From Ceratodon purpureus (taxonomy: Eukaryota > Streptophyta > Bryopsida > Pseudoditrichales > Ditrichaceae), in NCBI GenBank assembly GCA_014871385.1, contig CM026424.1:16639042-16703041 (forward strand): a stretch of 64,000 nt of DNA, read 5' to 3'. The translations under genes and the position numbers were made by a program. Below, one piece after another: positions 28,086 to 38,557 of this stretch (the first letter of the stretch is position 1; the number at the start of each line of letters is the position of its first letter). The notes beneath the pieces were generated by a model. The model searched no databases. It was not told where the DNA came from and saw only the letters and a program-made list of their open reading frames with translations.

Positions 28086-31000
28086 ATGGAGCGTAATCTA
28101 GAGTGTACTCAAACTACTATGCTGGAGATTCAAGAATTATTACAAACTCATCATGCGTTTCATGGACACTACAAACAAGCGTATAAAATCATGATGGAGT
28201 TTGAACAACAACAAGAACAACAACAACAACGACAATGTGGTAGAAGAATTCCAAATGTTGTTGCGCATTTGCATTTTGAAGGTCAAATGGATCGAAGACG
28301 CTACAATCTTCCGGCAGGCAGTGAAATAGCTGTTTTAATACCTGGAGAGGAAGATTGACCACCAGGAACACGAGATATTGTGCTTCGACTAAGAGGGGAA
28401 GGTCATTTTTTGGAGCGTATTAATGAGTGTCATCCTGCTTATTTGCCATTGCACTATGTGCTGTTATTTCCATTTGGGGAGCTTGGATGGCATGAAGGTC
28501 TAACCCATTCTAATGGTGAAGGTCGGCTAACCCAAAGAGAATACTTTGCTTTTCGGTTATTCCCACGGAATTCAGAATTTTCTATCATTCTTTGTGGTGG
28601 GAAGTTATTTCAGCAATTCATTGTCGATGCTTGGGCTGCGACCGAACAAAATAGATTGAACTATATTCGAATGAATCAATCGGATTTGCGTACCGATCTG
28701 TATCAAGGCCTTGCTGATGCACTACAAGATGATGGAGAAAGAAACATGAATCTTGAAAACTTGGGGCGTCGTATTATTCTTCCATCAAGTCATATTGGTA
28801 GTGCTCGGAACATGTTTGAATTGTTTCAGGATTCCATGGCCATAACCAGATTTTTTCAACATCCAGATATTTTTGGAACCATGACGGCAAATCCCAATTG
28901 GCGTGAGATACAAGAAGCACTTTTGTCTGGACAAACTGCAGCAGATCGGCCTGATATCGTAGCGCGCGTATTTGAACTTAAGCGCAATGCACTCATGGCT
29001 GATATCATAAAGATGCATTTTTTTGGGAAATCTGTTGCCCACGTTTTTGTCATTGAGTTCCAAAAGCGGACTTTGCCTCATATGCACTTTTTGATCTTTC
29101 TTGCTACTGAAGACAAGATAAGAGAACCTTGCCAAGTTGATAGAATAGTATGTGCAGAGTTCCCTGATGAACAAGAGGATCCTGAACTTTTTGATATGGT
29201 CCTAAAGCACATGGTCCATGGAGCATGTACTCGTGATCGGTGTCTTGACGAGACCGGACAATGCACAAAACACTTTCCTAAATCTTTCCAAGATCAAACT
29301 GCAATGGACCAAGATGGTTACCCTCTTTATCGTCGACGCAATGATGGACGCAGCTTTGAAAAACACGGATTTTTCTTCAACAACAGCCATGTTGTTCCCT
29401 ATAATTTTGATTTGATTCGAAAGTATGACTGCCATATTAACATTGAAGTTTGTGCATCTGTTCAAGCAGTTAAATATATCCATAAATACATCTATAAAGG
29501 TCATGACAGGGCTACTTTGAGGATTGGGGAAGAACAAGATGAGATCAAACAATACCTAGATGCACGTTATATTGGAGCATCGGAGGCTGTGCGACGTTTA
29601 CTCAAAATGACGATGCACGATGAAGATCCCAATATTGTTAGGCTACATTTACATTTGCCAGGGATGCATCATGTGATTTTTAATACTCGCGATGATCCTC
29701 TCACTATTTTGAATCGTGGCCAAGTTCAAAGAACCAGATTGACAAAGTTCTTTAGGATGTGTGCTACAAATGAAAATGCCCGTCGGTTGACCTATCAAGA
29801 GTTTCCCCAACATTATGTTTGGAAACAACAAGAGAGTACATGGAAGATCCGTGAAAGAGGCTTTGCTATCGGTAGGTTGTATTTTGCAAGACCAGCTGAA
29901 GGCGAACGTTTCTATCTGCGACTTCTACTAACGACTATTGCTGGGCCTCGCTCATTTGAAGATCTACAGACGGTGAATGGAGTAGTACATGGAACCTTCA
30001 AAGATGCCTGTAATGCTCTAGGCTTATTACAAGACGATGGAGAGTGGATTCAGTGCTTAGAAGAAGCATCTATTATGCGTACTGGTGCATCATTGCGCAA
30101 TTTGTTTGTGGTTATACTCTCCGAATGCAACCCCTCTCATCCTGAGTTATTATGGCAAAGATTTCGTCCTCATTTGTGTGATGACTTGCGTCATCGTCTT
30201 CGCCAACACTATGGATTATCTGAGCCAAGTGAAGAAGAAGTATACGATTTTGGCCTTTTTCTCATTGATGAGATATTACGTGAGCAGTCAAACAAAAACC
30301 TTTCTTTGTTCCCCCCAATGCCAATACCAACTCTAAATTAGTCCCATCATCGTGGTAATCGATTCATCAATGAACAACTACAATGGAATTGTGAGGACCT
30401 CGAACTTTATGTTCAGGAGCATGAACCACAACTCAATGAAGACCAACGCTATTGTTATGATGCCATACTCAGTTCCATTGAAGATTAGTCTGGTGTTGTA
30501 TTTTTTGTTAATGGTCCTGCTGGTACAGGGAAGACATTCCTCTATAACATCGTGACTGCAAATGTACGAAGCAGAGGAAAAATTATCATATGTGTTGCTT
30601 CTTCTGGAATTGCTGCTCTTCTTCTTCATGGAGGCCGCCCCGCTCATTCAACTTTCAAAATTCCTTTTGAAGTTGATGAATATTCCATGTGCACTATTAA
30701 CAAAAACTCTGAATATGCGGACGTGTTTCGTGAGGCTTCTTTGATTATTTGGGATGAAGTTCCTATGCAACACTGACATTGTGCAGAAGCAGTGGATCGA
30801 TCACTGCGAGACATTCGTGATTCAAATTCTCCTTTTGGGGGTGTTACCGTTGTGTTTGGAGGTGACTTTCAACAGATCCTGCCGGTTATTCCAAGAGGTT
30901 CCAGACCTCAAATTGTTGGAGCGTGTCTTCGCCGATCTATAATATGGCAACATGTTAGAATCTTGAACCTTTCCATCAATATGCGTTTGCAAAACGCATC

Positions 31001-31774
31001 TCCTGCAAATAAGGAATTTGCTCAATGGCTATTACAAATAGGTGATGGCTCTAATTTTGATGACGCAAGCAGCAATACGATTCAATTGCATAATTGGATT
31101 AATATTGTTTCCTCTATTCGATGTCTTATCGACAACATCTACAACAACATTGACGACATGTCTTTACATGAAGATCAGTATTTTCGAGATCGAACAATAT
31201 TAAGTGCTCGCAATACAGATGTTGATTTAATCAACAAGGAAATTTTGCAATCTTTTCCTGGCAATCTCGAAACTTTTAGGAGCGCTGATTCGAATATTGT
31301 TGAAGCTGGTGCAGACAATCATGTTGCATATCCATCTGAGTATCTGAACTCATTGGATTTGTCTAGCATTCCATTGTCAAAACTTGATTTGAAAATTGGA
31401 TGTCCTATCATTTTATTGTGAAACCTTGCTCCAAAACAAGGACTTTGCAATGGAGCTAGAATGGTTCTCACACGGTTTTCGCATCGTGTTTTAGAAGCAC
31501 GTTTACTTTTCGGTCCGCATGCAGGCGAGCATGTTTTTATACCACGGATTTCTTTGACTCTTTCTACCGCATTGCCATTCCATTTCAGTAGTCCCAAGGC
31601 CAATCTGTAAAGTATGTAGGATTAGATATTAGAGTCCCAGTTTTTAGTCATGGACAGCTATATGTTGCGCTTTCAAGAGCAACTTCTCCAAATCACATTT
31701 CAGCACTGCTTCCACAAAACAGTATGCTGTCCAACACTGTTAATGTTGTTTACCCAGAAGTTCTGTTGCAATAA
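28086..31774 (+). pseudogene. Helitron RepHel (HUH nuclease plus PIF1-like helicase), disabled
   Basis: The longest intact part, 28380-30341 (653 codons), carries the HUH motif LPHMHFL (HMH at codons 234-236 of that frame) and the twin-tyrosine motif KYIHKYIYKGHD (Tyr 366 and 370), both present. The frame upstream (DRRRYNLPAGSEIAVLIPGE) and the helicase downstream are in the same frame, separated by in-frame stops: TGA 28356, TAG 30339, TAG near 30486, TGA near 30774 and TGA near 31419. Helicase motifs are visible: Walker A GPAGTGKT (30513-30536), IIWDEVPM (Walker B), and FGGDFQQILPVI. Near 31590 a short deletion and frame change remove part of the last helicase motifs. [12 protein letters not shown] and [14 protein letters not shown] follow before the TAA at 31772. 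Confidence 0.9.
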
Positions 31775-32195
31775 AAATTCCAATTTTTATTTTTTTTTCA
31801 AAATTTCAATTATTTGTTTCTTTTTTTCCATTTACTATTCCAAAAATATATACTATTCAATATATTATTACAAATTACTATTCAATAACAAATATATTAA
31901 AAAACATGTATTAATATAAAATTCATTTTTAGTATTTATAAATTTCAAAAAAAAAATATGATATTACTAAATTACTTAGAGTGGTAATGTAAATTTTTAG
32001 TAATTTTCTATTAGATTTTTCTTAAAATTGTAGATGGATTAATACAAATTTATTTACACACTTAAAAGAAGGTTCCTGTATGCCTAAACCATATAATATG
32101 TTGACTGTGATATATAATATGATGACTGTAATCACAAGACGTGCATAGACTAAGAAAACAGAACATGAGATTTGAATGGCAGAGCATATACTCAC

Positions 32196-32604
32196 GAGTA
32201 CTGTAAGTTTGATGTCAGAAATTCTGCAGGAAATGGTCCACTCAATTGATTGTTGCTGACCTCGCTGTTGACAGAAAAAATGTTTAGTACAAAAGTTGGA
32301 AATAACTGGCCCTTGTGACTGAAAAATCAGAGAATTATATTGTGAATTTGAATCTGCCTGTTGTCAACAAAGTGGCCCATTGAAGCTGATATTCTCCAAA
32401 TAGTGTATGGGAGCTTCTTTGTTGCTAGCTTGGGAACCTAGATTTTCATCATGTTGAGATTTGAGGAAACAGCCATCAGAAGAAGTAGAAACTCACAATC
32501 TCTTTAAAGAGGGTATGTATACAGTACTGCCATTAAAGGGAGTGTTCCCAGTGTAGTTTGCAAACTTGATGTTGGACATGTTGAGGGTCTCTGTCCAACA
32601 ATGC
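32196..32604 (-). pseudogene. Fragment of a leucine-rich-repeat gene, two or three exons with splice sites
   Basis: On the minus strand, exon A (32604-32497, 108 bases) reads ...CWTETLNMSNIKFANYTGNT..., with acceptor ttag and donor GTGAGT. A middle piece near 32411-32362 reads YLENISFNGPL. Exon C (32264-32196, 69 bases) reads EVSNNQLSGPFPAEFLTSN, with acceptor caacag and donor GTGAGT. The spacing of ~69-72-base LRR exons is typical of plant LRR receptor kinases. No start, kinase domain or further repeats are present, so this is a captured or left-over fragment. The middle piece does not fit the splice phase cleanly and may be damaged. Confidence 0.6.
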
Positions 32605-32936
32605 CTAAAAAAGCTAGACATGATAAAACTTTAGTTAGAATGTCCTACACCGAAAGCATATTTATGTCTTTATAAAAAAGTAAAAAATTAAAAGTAAATT
32701 GAAAAAAGTACAAATATTAAAAAAGTACAAATATTAAAAGTAGATTGTACATCTTTTGGAAAAGGAACTAAAGTTAGAAAGTAAAATCACTTATTGTGTG
32801 GTTTATTATAGATCGTTTTTTTATATTTTGTTTTGATTATTATATTTTGTTTATTATTATATTTTGTTTATTATTATATTTTGATTATTATTTTGTAAGT
32901 TAGTGGCAAATAGTGGGAGGTTTGTTCTTATTCACA

Positions 32937-34388
32937 ATGGCAACAATAGAGTCGAGCGGTACGAGTGGGTTTACTGATAGCATTCAAATTGATGTTGGAC
33001 CTAACAATGTCGATGTGCAGAAATCTAAAAAAAAAAAAAAAAGACGTACTGGAAGCCGTGGTAGAAAAAAAGATGATAAGTTTTTCTCTAAGGAGTGTCT
33101 TGCACAAATTCGTGAGAGTATAGTAAATTGGTTTAAAGGGTGTCCTGAGGGACGTTTACATCGTCTGTTTTTGAGTAGTAATGTCCAAGGGGTTGAAGAT
33201 TATAAAACCCATGTAGAAAAAATATTGCTATCGGAAATTTTTGATGATAAATTCAAACAGGAAAAAGACAAGTTGTCTGAATTGAGATTTCAGAGTCTGC
33301 TTACCGAGTTGGTTAGAAGTGCAACCGGGCATTTAAAAAATTGGGTTACTCAAATTCTAAGTCCCGTTGATGACGGTTATAATGATTTACTGGATAAAGT
33401 AACTTGGTTTGATAATGAGTTAGGTAAATTAGTAGTTGAACCTCGAAAATTAGTACATGGTATAAACAAAGATATGTTAAATGGATCTTTGTTGCATTTT
33501 CTTCCACCCAAAGCTGAAGTTATCTTTAGGGATGGAAAGAAGCCATTTGCTAAAGGTAGCTCTGGTATCATTTACAAATGTGACATTGTGGATGTTGATT
33601 TTATACCAAGGCATGAAGAATATGCTTGTAAAGCATTTATTACAACTTCGGTTGAAAGAAACGCTATTACAACAATGAATATGGAAGCAATGAGCTGCCC
33701 CCATCTTCATCCTTTATTTATTAAGTTGTTTGCTATCCATCCTACTAAAGCGCATGGATATATGCGATGGTGGAATGCCGGAACTTTGAGAAGTATGGTG
33801 CAAAAGTGTAATAAAAAATTATCTACACTGCCAGGAGTGGACAAGGAGAATGTGGAGCTGTTTCAAGGACTACGACTCAGATTGTCTTGGCACTTTTTAC
33901 ATGGTATGCTCTTTTCGTATAAAAATGGTAGCATACATTGTAATTTGTCTCCTCATAACATTTTGTTTCATAGAGAAGGGGACAATATGTACATAGGTGT
34001 TTGTGATTGGGGACTTGCCTGTAGGATAGACTTTCCTCACCAATCTAATTATCTATATCAAACACAAAAAGATTTGGACGATGATAAGATTAGACGGCCT
34101 TGGGTGGATCCTTCTTTAACGAGCCTTACTGGATCAGAAGTAGCTAAATTCAGTTTAGCCACTGATGTGTATGCTACATCAAAGTTAGCTCTTTGGATTC
34201 TAGGTTCTTTTACAGCAAAACTTGAAATTTTACATAGTGATTATGATACGTACTATAACAGCCTACAACTAATAGGTAGTACTGCAGATGACCGCTACGA
34301 TAGGTTTCTAAAAAAAATAGAGACATTTCAAAAGTCAATAGAAAAATTGAGGATTGATCCGTTAGAATGTTATCGAATAATAAAATAA
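32937..34388 (+). CDS. Intronless protein-kinase-like protein, predicted pseudokinase
   Basis: A 483-residue open frame in AT-rich repeat DNA. ATG 32937 is chosen because the upstream in-frame extension has no other ATG. Residues 29-48 are a Lys/Arg-rich, nuclear-signal-like stretch (KSKKKKKRRTGSRGRKK). Residues 50-200 are a helical region I do not recognise. The kinase fold begins near residue 200: glycine loop AKGSSGIIYKC (about 205-215), ATP-binding Lys in YACKAF (232), HCNLSPHNILF in place of HRDLxxxN (334), and DWG in place of DFG (357). The catalytic Asp is replaced by Asn, while the loop Asn and the metal Asp are kept. Nucleotide binding is possible but phosphotransfer is unlikely. The gene is intact and intronless and lies inside the proposed Helitron borders. 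No substrate or role can be assigned. Confidence 0.8.
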   Translation: MATIESSGTSGFTDSIQIDVGPNNVDVQKSKKKKKRRTGSRGRKKDDKFFSKECLAQIRESIVNWFKGCPEGRLHRLFLSSNVQGVEDYKTHVEKILLSEIFDDKFKQEKDKLSELRFQSLLTELVRSATGHLKNWVTQILSPVDDGYNDLLDKVTWFDNELGKLVVEPRKLVHGINKDMLNGSLLHFLPPKAEVIFRDGKKPFAKGSSGIIYKCDIVDVDFIPRHEEYACKAFITTSVERNAITTMNMEAMSCPHLHPLFIKLFAIHPTKAHGYMRWWNAGTLRSMVQKCNKKLSTLPGVDKENVELFQGLRLRLSWHFLHGMLFSYKNGSIHCNLSPHNILFHREGDNMYIGVCDWGLACRIDFPHQSNYLYQTQKDLDDDKIRRPWVDPSLTSLTGSEVAKFSLATDVYATSKLALWILGSFTAKLEILHSDYDTYYNSLQLIGSTADDRYDRFLKKIETFQKSIEKLRIDPLECYRIIK

Positions 34389-34650
34389 AGCCAACTTTGA
34401 GGCTTGCAACGTATATTTTATTTCATTAAATAAATCAATATTCATGTTGATGACTAGGGTATATACACCATGGAGTACATGTTCGTAGGATTCAACAAAG
34501 ACAGTCGTGTAAAATAAACCAGTACTATCGACGTGAATTCAAAATCCATCACAGGGGAATGGATATAATATACTTCATATTTAATTTTAATTTTTTTTTA
34601 ATAAAATTATTTGAAGTTTCTAAAAGTCCTTAATATTAATCTAATGACAA

Positions 34651-34676
34651 CGTGCTCAACAGCACGCGTCCCACTA
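34651..34676 (+). other. Candidate Helitron 3' terminus (hairpin plus CTAG)
   Basis: CGTGCT-CAAC-AGCACG forms a 6-bp stem at 34651-34666, and CTAG ends at 34676 with a T after it. Plant Helitrons end in a short GC-rich hairpin a few bases before CTRR and insert between A and T. The stem is short, so chance is not excluded. Confidence 0.5.
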
Positions 34677-35214
34677 GTTTAGTTTACGAACAAATATAAT
34701 GTCATCAATTAATCTAATGATCATTAATTATTTTTAATAAAAAACTATCATTTTGAAGTTTGATTTATTATTATGTGTATTATAAAAATTCATTTCATTA
34801 TTTGTACATTACTACTTGAATTTTTTATTTATCATTTTAATTTTTATAGATAATATAAATGTTGAAATTTGAAAAGATTCTTGATTTTTCTTTTTTGATT
34901 AGAATGATGGTATATCACCTCAAATACCATACCTTGATAACAAGTTTGTTCATGAATAATTCAAAAAATAAAAAACCAAAAAATATTAGGAATTATTTTT
35001 TGTAATAATTTTCTAATTTAAATTCATATATGAGTATTTTTAGTAAAATTTTACACAAGAAAAAATAAAAAATAAAAAATTTAAAAAATAATATTTTAAT
35101 TTTTTGTTAATTTGTGATCAAACCTACTATTGATTTATAGTATTGTTGAAAAAACTTAATAAGCATCATAAAATAAATTTTATTTATAATTTAAAAAAAT
35201 AATTAAAAATAAAA

Positions 35215-35290
<76 letters not shown>

Positions 35291-36008
35291 CAAAAAGAAA
35301 AAAAAATCATGAAAGGAATAATGCAAGCAAATGTACTAAGAGAATTTGTTGATTACCTCATGAGCACTTATTTGTATCATGTGATGTCCCAACAATTTGC
35401 TAGTCAAGTACAAGAGGTGGACAAGATGCTTGGCAGTAGGCTTGTATCAATGTGATTGGATAGGACGGAAAAACAAGGTTTGACGACCTTGGGCATTGCC
35501 TCAAACTACTATGCTCAAACAAATGTGATTTTAACAAACCAATTTTCTCAAGCTATTTAGAAATAATATTCTCAAGGTGCCGCACAAGAAGGTGTGCTAA
35601 ATCATTGTGGGTCTTTGTTGGACAACAATTATGGTTTCATATTTTATGCAAAGGACAATTATCGTTTTTATGATTGACTAGCTTCCCTTCCAAATCAAAT
35701 TATATCAAACAAAGCTTCATTGATGCAACCGCAAGCTCCTTTCATGCAACCTCAAGAACATTTCATGGTGCATCTAGATCCATTCATTCAATGACTACAT
35801 TCTTTTCTTTATACGAGTTAGTCACAACAAGCTAATCTACTACAACAAACGCATGTGCCTCAATTTCAAGCTTTAGCTCAACTATTGTTTCCTATTACCT
35901 TTTCTCATAGTTTGAGATTAAAAACTGTAGGTGGAGGTTCTCAATTTGATGAATTTGATAATCTAGTTGTTCTAAAAAGATAAATTTTATTTTTTTCCAT
36001 CCACCTTC
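34677..36008. other. AT-rich spacer with a degraded glutamine-rich coding-like tract
   Basis: 34.7-35.2 kb is very AT-rich. From about 35340 to 35980 the plus strand reads like a worn protein rich in Gln and Pro (for example FMQPQ, QQANLLQQTHVPQF) whose family I cannot name. It shares a 16-mer with the inverted repeat at 23.8 kb, which suggests a repeat family. Confidence 0.4.
35221..35285. repeat. (TA)n microsatellite
   Basis: An uninterrupted TA run of about 65 bases. Confidence 0.95.
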
Positions 36009-36168
36009 TGTTACGAACTTGTTCGTAACATTGAAACATAACTAACAGTTAGAACATTTACTCATGAACATAGGATACATCTTGTCCTATTTAAAGCCAC
36101 ATGAGAGGGCTTGTTTCTCATGCGTTATTATGTTAAGACCTTCATTTGCTCTCAGATTGATAAGTCTC
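36009..36168 (+). repeat. Left end repeat of the gypsy fossil with an inverted LTR segment
   Basis: 36009-36131 matches the first 123 bases of the right-end repeat. The next ~36 bases (36132-36168) match the end of that repeat but in inverted orientation, with about 3 mismatches. The left end has therefore been rearranged. Confidence 0.7.
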
Positions 36169-37531
36169 AGATTTTCAGTATTGGCTTTCCAGGATTGGCG
36201 AGTTTATTTGGAAGGGTCTCTGCATCAAATACGAGTAATATCAGACCATAAAAATTTAGAATATTTTCTTACATCTAAACAATTGAATCGCCGACAAGCT
36301 CGTTGGTCAGAATTCTTATCTGCATTCAATTTTGAAATTTCTCATCGACCAGGCTCGCTAAATGGGAGGGCAGATGCTCTTTCTAGACGAGTTGATTTGA
36401 TGCAGGATCAAAGCCAAAATCCACAACCACTATTACGAATGGCAGCCTTAGAGTCTTGCCATCCAGTTTGGACAGATGACTCTATTCTTGAACAAGTGAA
36501 GATAGCCACACCACAAGATATTTCAATGCAACCAATAATTTCATTTCTTAAACCAAATGCACCACATATTCCATTGAATATACGTCGAAGAATTCAAGAC
36601 TACACCTTTAAAGATGGCATTCTTCGTTTCCATGATTTAATATACGTACCTAATGATGAGGAGCTCCAACGGCAAATTTTAAGATCAAGGCACGACGCTC
36701 CAGCTGCTGGACATGAAGGAAGAGCCAAGACATTAGAGCTAGTTACAAGAAATTTTTATTGGCCTATAGTTCGGCGTTATGTTAATCAATATGTTGATGG
36801 TTGTGATGTTTGTCAAAGATCCAAGCCCACACATCATTCAAGGTATGAATTGATGCAACCTATACAGGCCGGGCAAACTCCATGGAAACAAATATCAGCT
36901 GACTTCATTGTCAAATTACCACTTAGCAAAGGCTATGACTCCATTATGGTGGTTATTGACAGAAATACCAAATTATGCCATTTTATTCCCACAAATGAAT
37001 CTGTAGATTCCAACCAAACTGCATCCTTATATCTACACCACATATGGAAGCATCATGGTATACCAGATAAAGTTATTTCAGATCGAGGCCCGGTATTCGT
37101 ATCTAAATTTATGAGGAGATTAAGTGAACTCCTCTGAATAAAGCCATCATCATCAACAACTTTTCACCCGCAGAACGACGGACAAACCGAGAGAGTAAAC
37201 CAGATTCTTGAACAATTCTTACGCATGTTTACAACTCAACGTCAAGATGACTGGGTTGACCTCCTTCCAATGGCCGAGTTTGCTTATAATAATGCTTCTC
37301 AAGCGGCCACGGGGTTATCTCCCCTTCATGCCATGATGCCACATATGGGTATCACCCATCTTTCTCTTTCAAGACTCCAACATCTGCTGCAGAAAACAGA
37401 GTAAAGCATTTGCAACAACTTCATGAAGAGTTAAAAACCATGATCCACATTGCAGGAGAACAAGTAAAAAGAAACCATGACCGAGGAGTACAAACACAAC
37501 CAAACTTCCAAATTCATGACAAGGTACATTA

Positions 37532-37871
37532 GGGGAAATATGGGGTTTGCAACGGGCCTTACGTGCCTCAAAATTTGGCCATGCCCGTGCACTTTATGTG
37601 CTGGCACCAATGGTGCCAGCAGGTCGCCCAATGGTGCTAGCAGGTCGCCAAATCGGCGTTTGGGGGGTCCAACCAATCGGTGGCAGCGAAGGCGTGTGCC
37701 ACTGCTGTCACCCCATTGGACAATAGCGGATTCTGTTGTCAGCGGGGCGGATTGTGTTGTCAGCGGGCAGGATATCCACCAATGAGATTACTTAGAGAGG
37801 CATGCGTGGGCACCAAGTTCACCTACCTTTGGGCTGTCTTACAAGGCCCGTTGGAGACCCCATATTTCCCC
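37532..37871. mobile_element. 340-bp inverted-repeat element (MITE) flanked by TA
   Basis: A GC-richer insertion in the gypsy fossil. The ends are terminal inverted repeats of about 29 bp (GGGGAAATATGGGGT... with about 2 mismatches), and TA stands on both sides, as in Tc1/mariner-type insertion. There is no coding capacity. The interior holds two separate 21-bp tandem duplications: 37612-37632/37633-37653 (ggtgccagcaggtcgcccaat type) and 37726-37746/37747-37767 (gcggattctgttgtcagcggg type). It must be younger than the host fossil. Confidence 0.8.
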
Positions 37872-38333
37872 TAATGCTTCTCCGGCATTCAAATATAGCC
37901 ACATCTATGCCTTCACATAAATTAGCTCCTAAATTTCTAGGACCATTTCCGATCATATTCAAGCTTTCCGATGTCGTTTACCGTTTGAAATTGCCTAAGA
38001 CACTTAAGATTCATGATGTGTTCCACGTCTCTTTATTGGAGAGATATCGAGAAGGTACCATCAAGGGCCAAAAAAATATACCCCCCCCCCTCCAATTATA
38101 ACTCCTGCAGGCGACTTCGAATGGGAAGTGAAACAAGTTCTTGATTCAAAGTTTTTTGGTCATTGGAAAAAATTATACTACTTGGTTGCTTGGGAGGGGT
38201 ACAAACATGAAGAAAATTTGTGGGAGCCCGCGGCAAATCTGGAGAACGCACCTGACATGGTCGCCGAATTTCATAGGCTTCATCCTCAAGCTCCAAATTC
38301 AAACAAGGGAACTCGACGATAGGAGGGGGGTAA

Positions 38334-38557
38334 TGTTACGAACTTGTTCGTAACAAGGAAACACAACTAACACTTAAAAGAATTACTCATGAACATAGGA
38401 TACATCTTGTCCTATTTAAAGCCACATAAGAGGGCTTGTCTCTCATGCGTTATTTTGTCAATACATATATATATGTTTCTTGTGCTATCTTGTCTCTGTT
38501 TGTAACATGAAGTTTGTCATAGACTTGTAAATCTGAGAGCAAATGGAGGTCTTAACA
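38334..38557 (+). repeat. Right-end LTR-like repeat of the gypsy fossil
   Basis: Begins tgttacgaacttg and ends near gtcttaaca, about 224 bases, with TG...CA ends. A promoter-like tatttaaag lies inside. Confidence 0.7.

Larger units (their letters stand above)
28060..34676 (+). mobile_element. Decayed Helitron with captured kinase-like and LRR sequences
   Basis: A rolling-circle DNA transposon. From left to right: a RepHel frame (28086-31774) with an HUH nuclease domain and a PIF1-type helicase, then opposite-strand LRR exons (32604-32196), an intronless pseudokinase gene (32937-34388), and a likely Helitron 3' end at 34651-34676. The 3' end is a CGTGCT/AGCACG hairpin followed seven bases later by CTAG and then T, as Helitron ends require. 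The 5' TC terminus was not found, and the first part of Rep including its zinc finger is absent. RepHel carries several in-frame stops, one frame change and a short deletion, so the element cannot move by itself. If the 3' end is right, the kinase-like gene is a passenger of the Helitron. Confidence 0.6.
36009..38557 (+). mobile_element. Ty3/gypsy chromovirus fossil, broken and partial
   Basis: A retrotransposon fossil. Recognisable parts in order are: RNase H near 36180-36390, the integrase zinc-binding region near 36640-36850, the integrase core downstream, and a chromodomain near 38100-38310 that places it among the chromoviruses. Gag, protease and most of the reverse transcriptase are missing. 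Similar sequence starting tgttacgaacttg occurs at both ends (36009-36131 and 38334-38557). The two differ at about 10 of 123 positions by eye, so the element is not recent. It is broken in several places and carries a 340-bp inverted-repeat element inside it. Confidence 0.85.
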
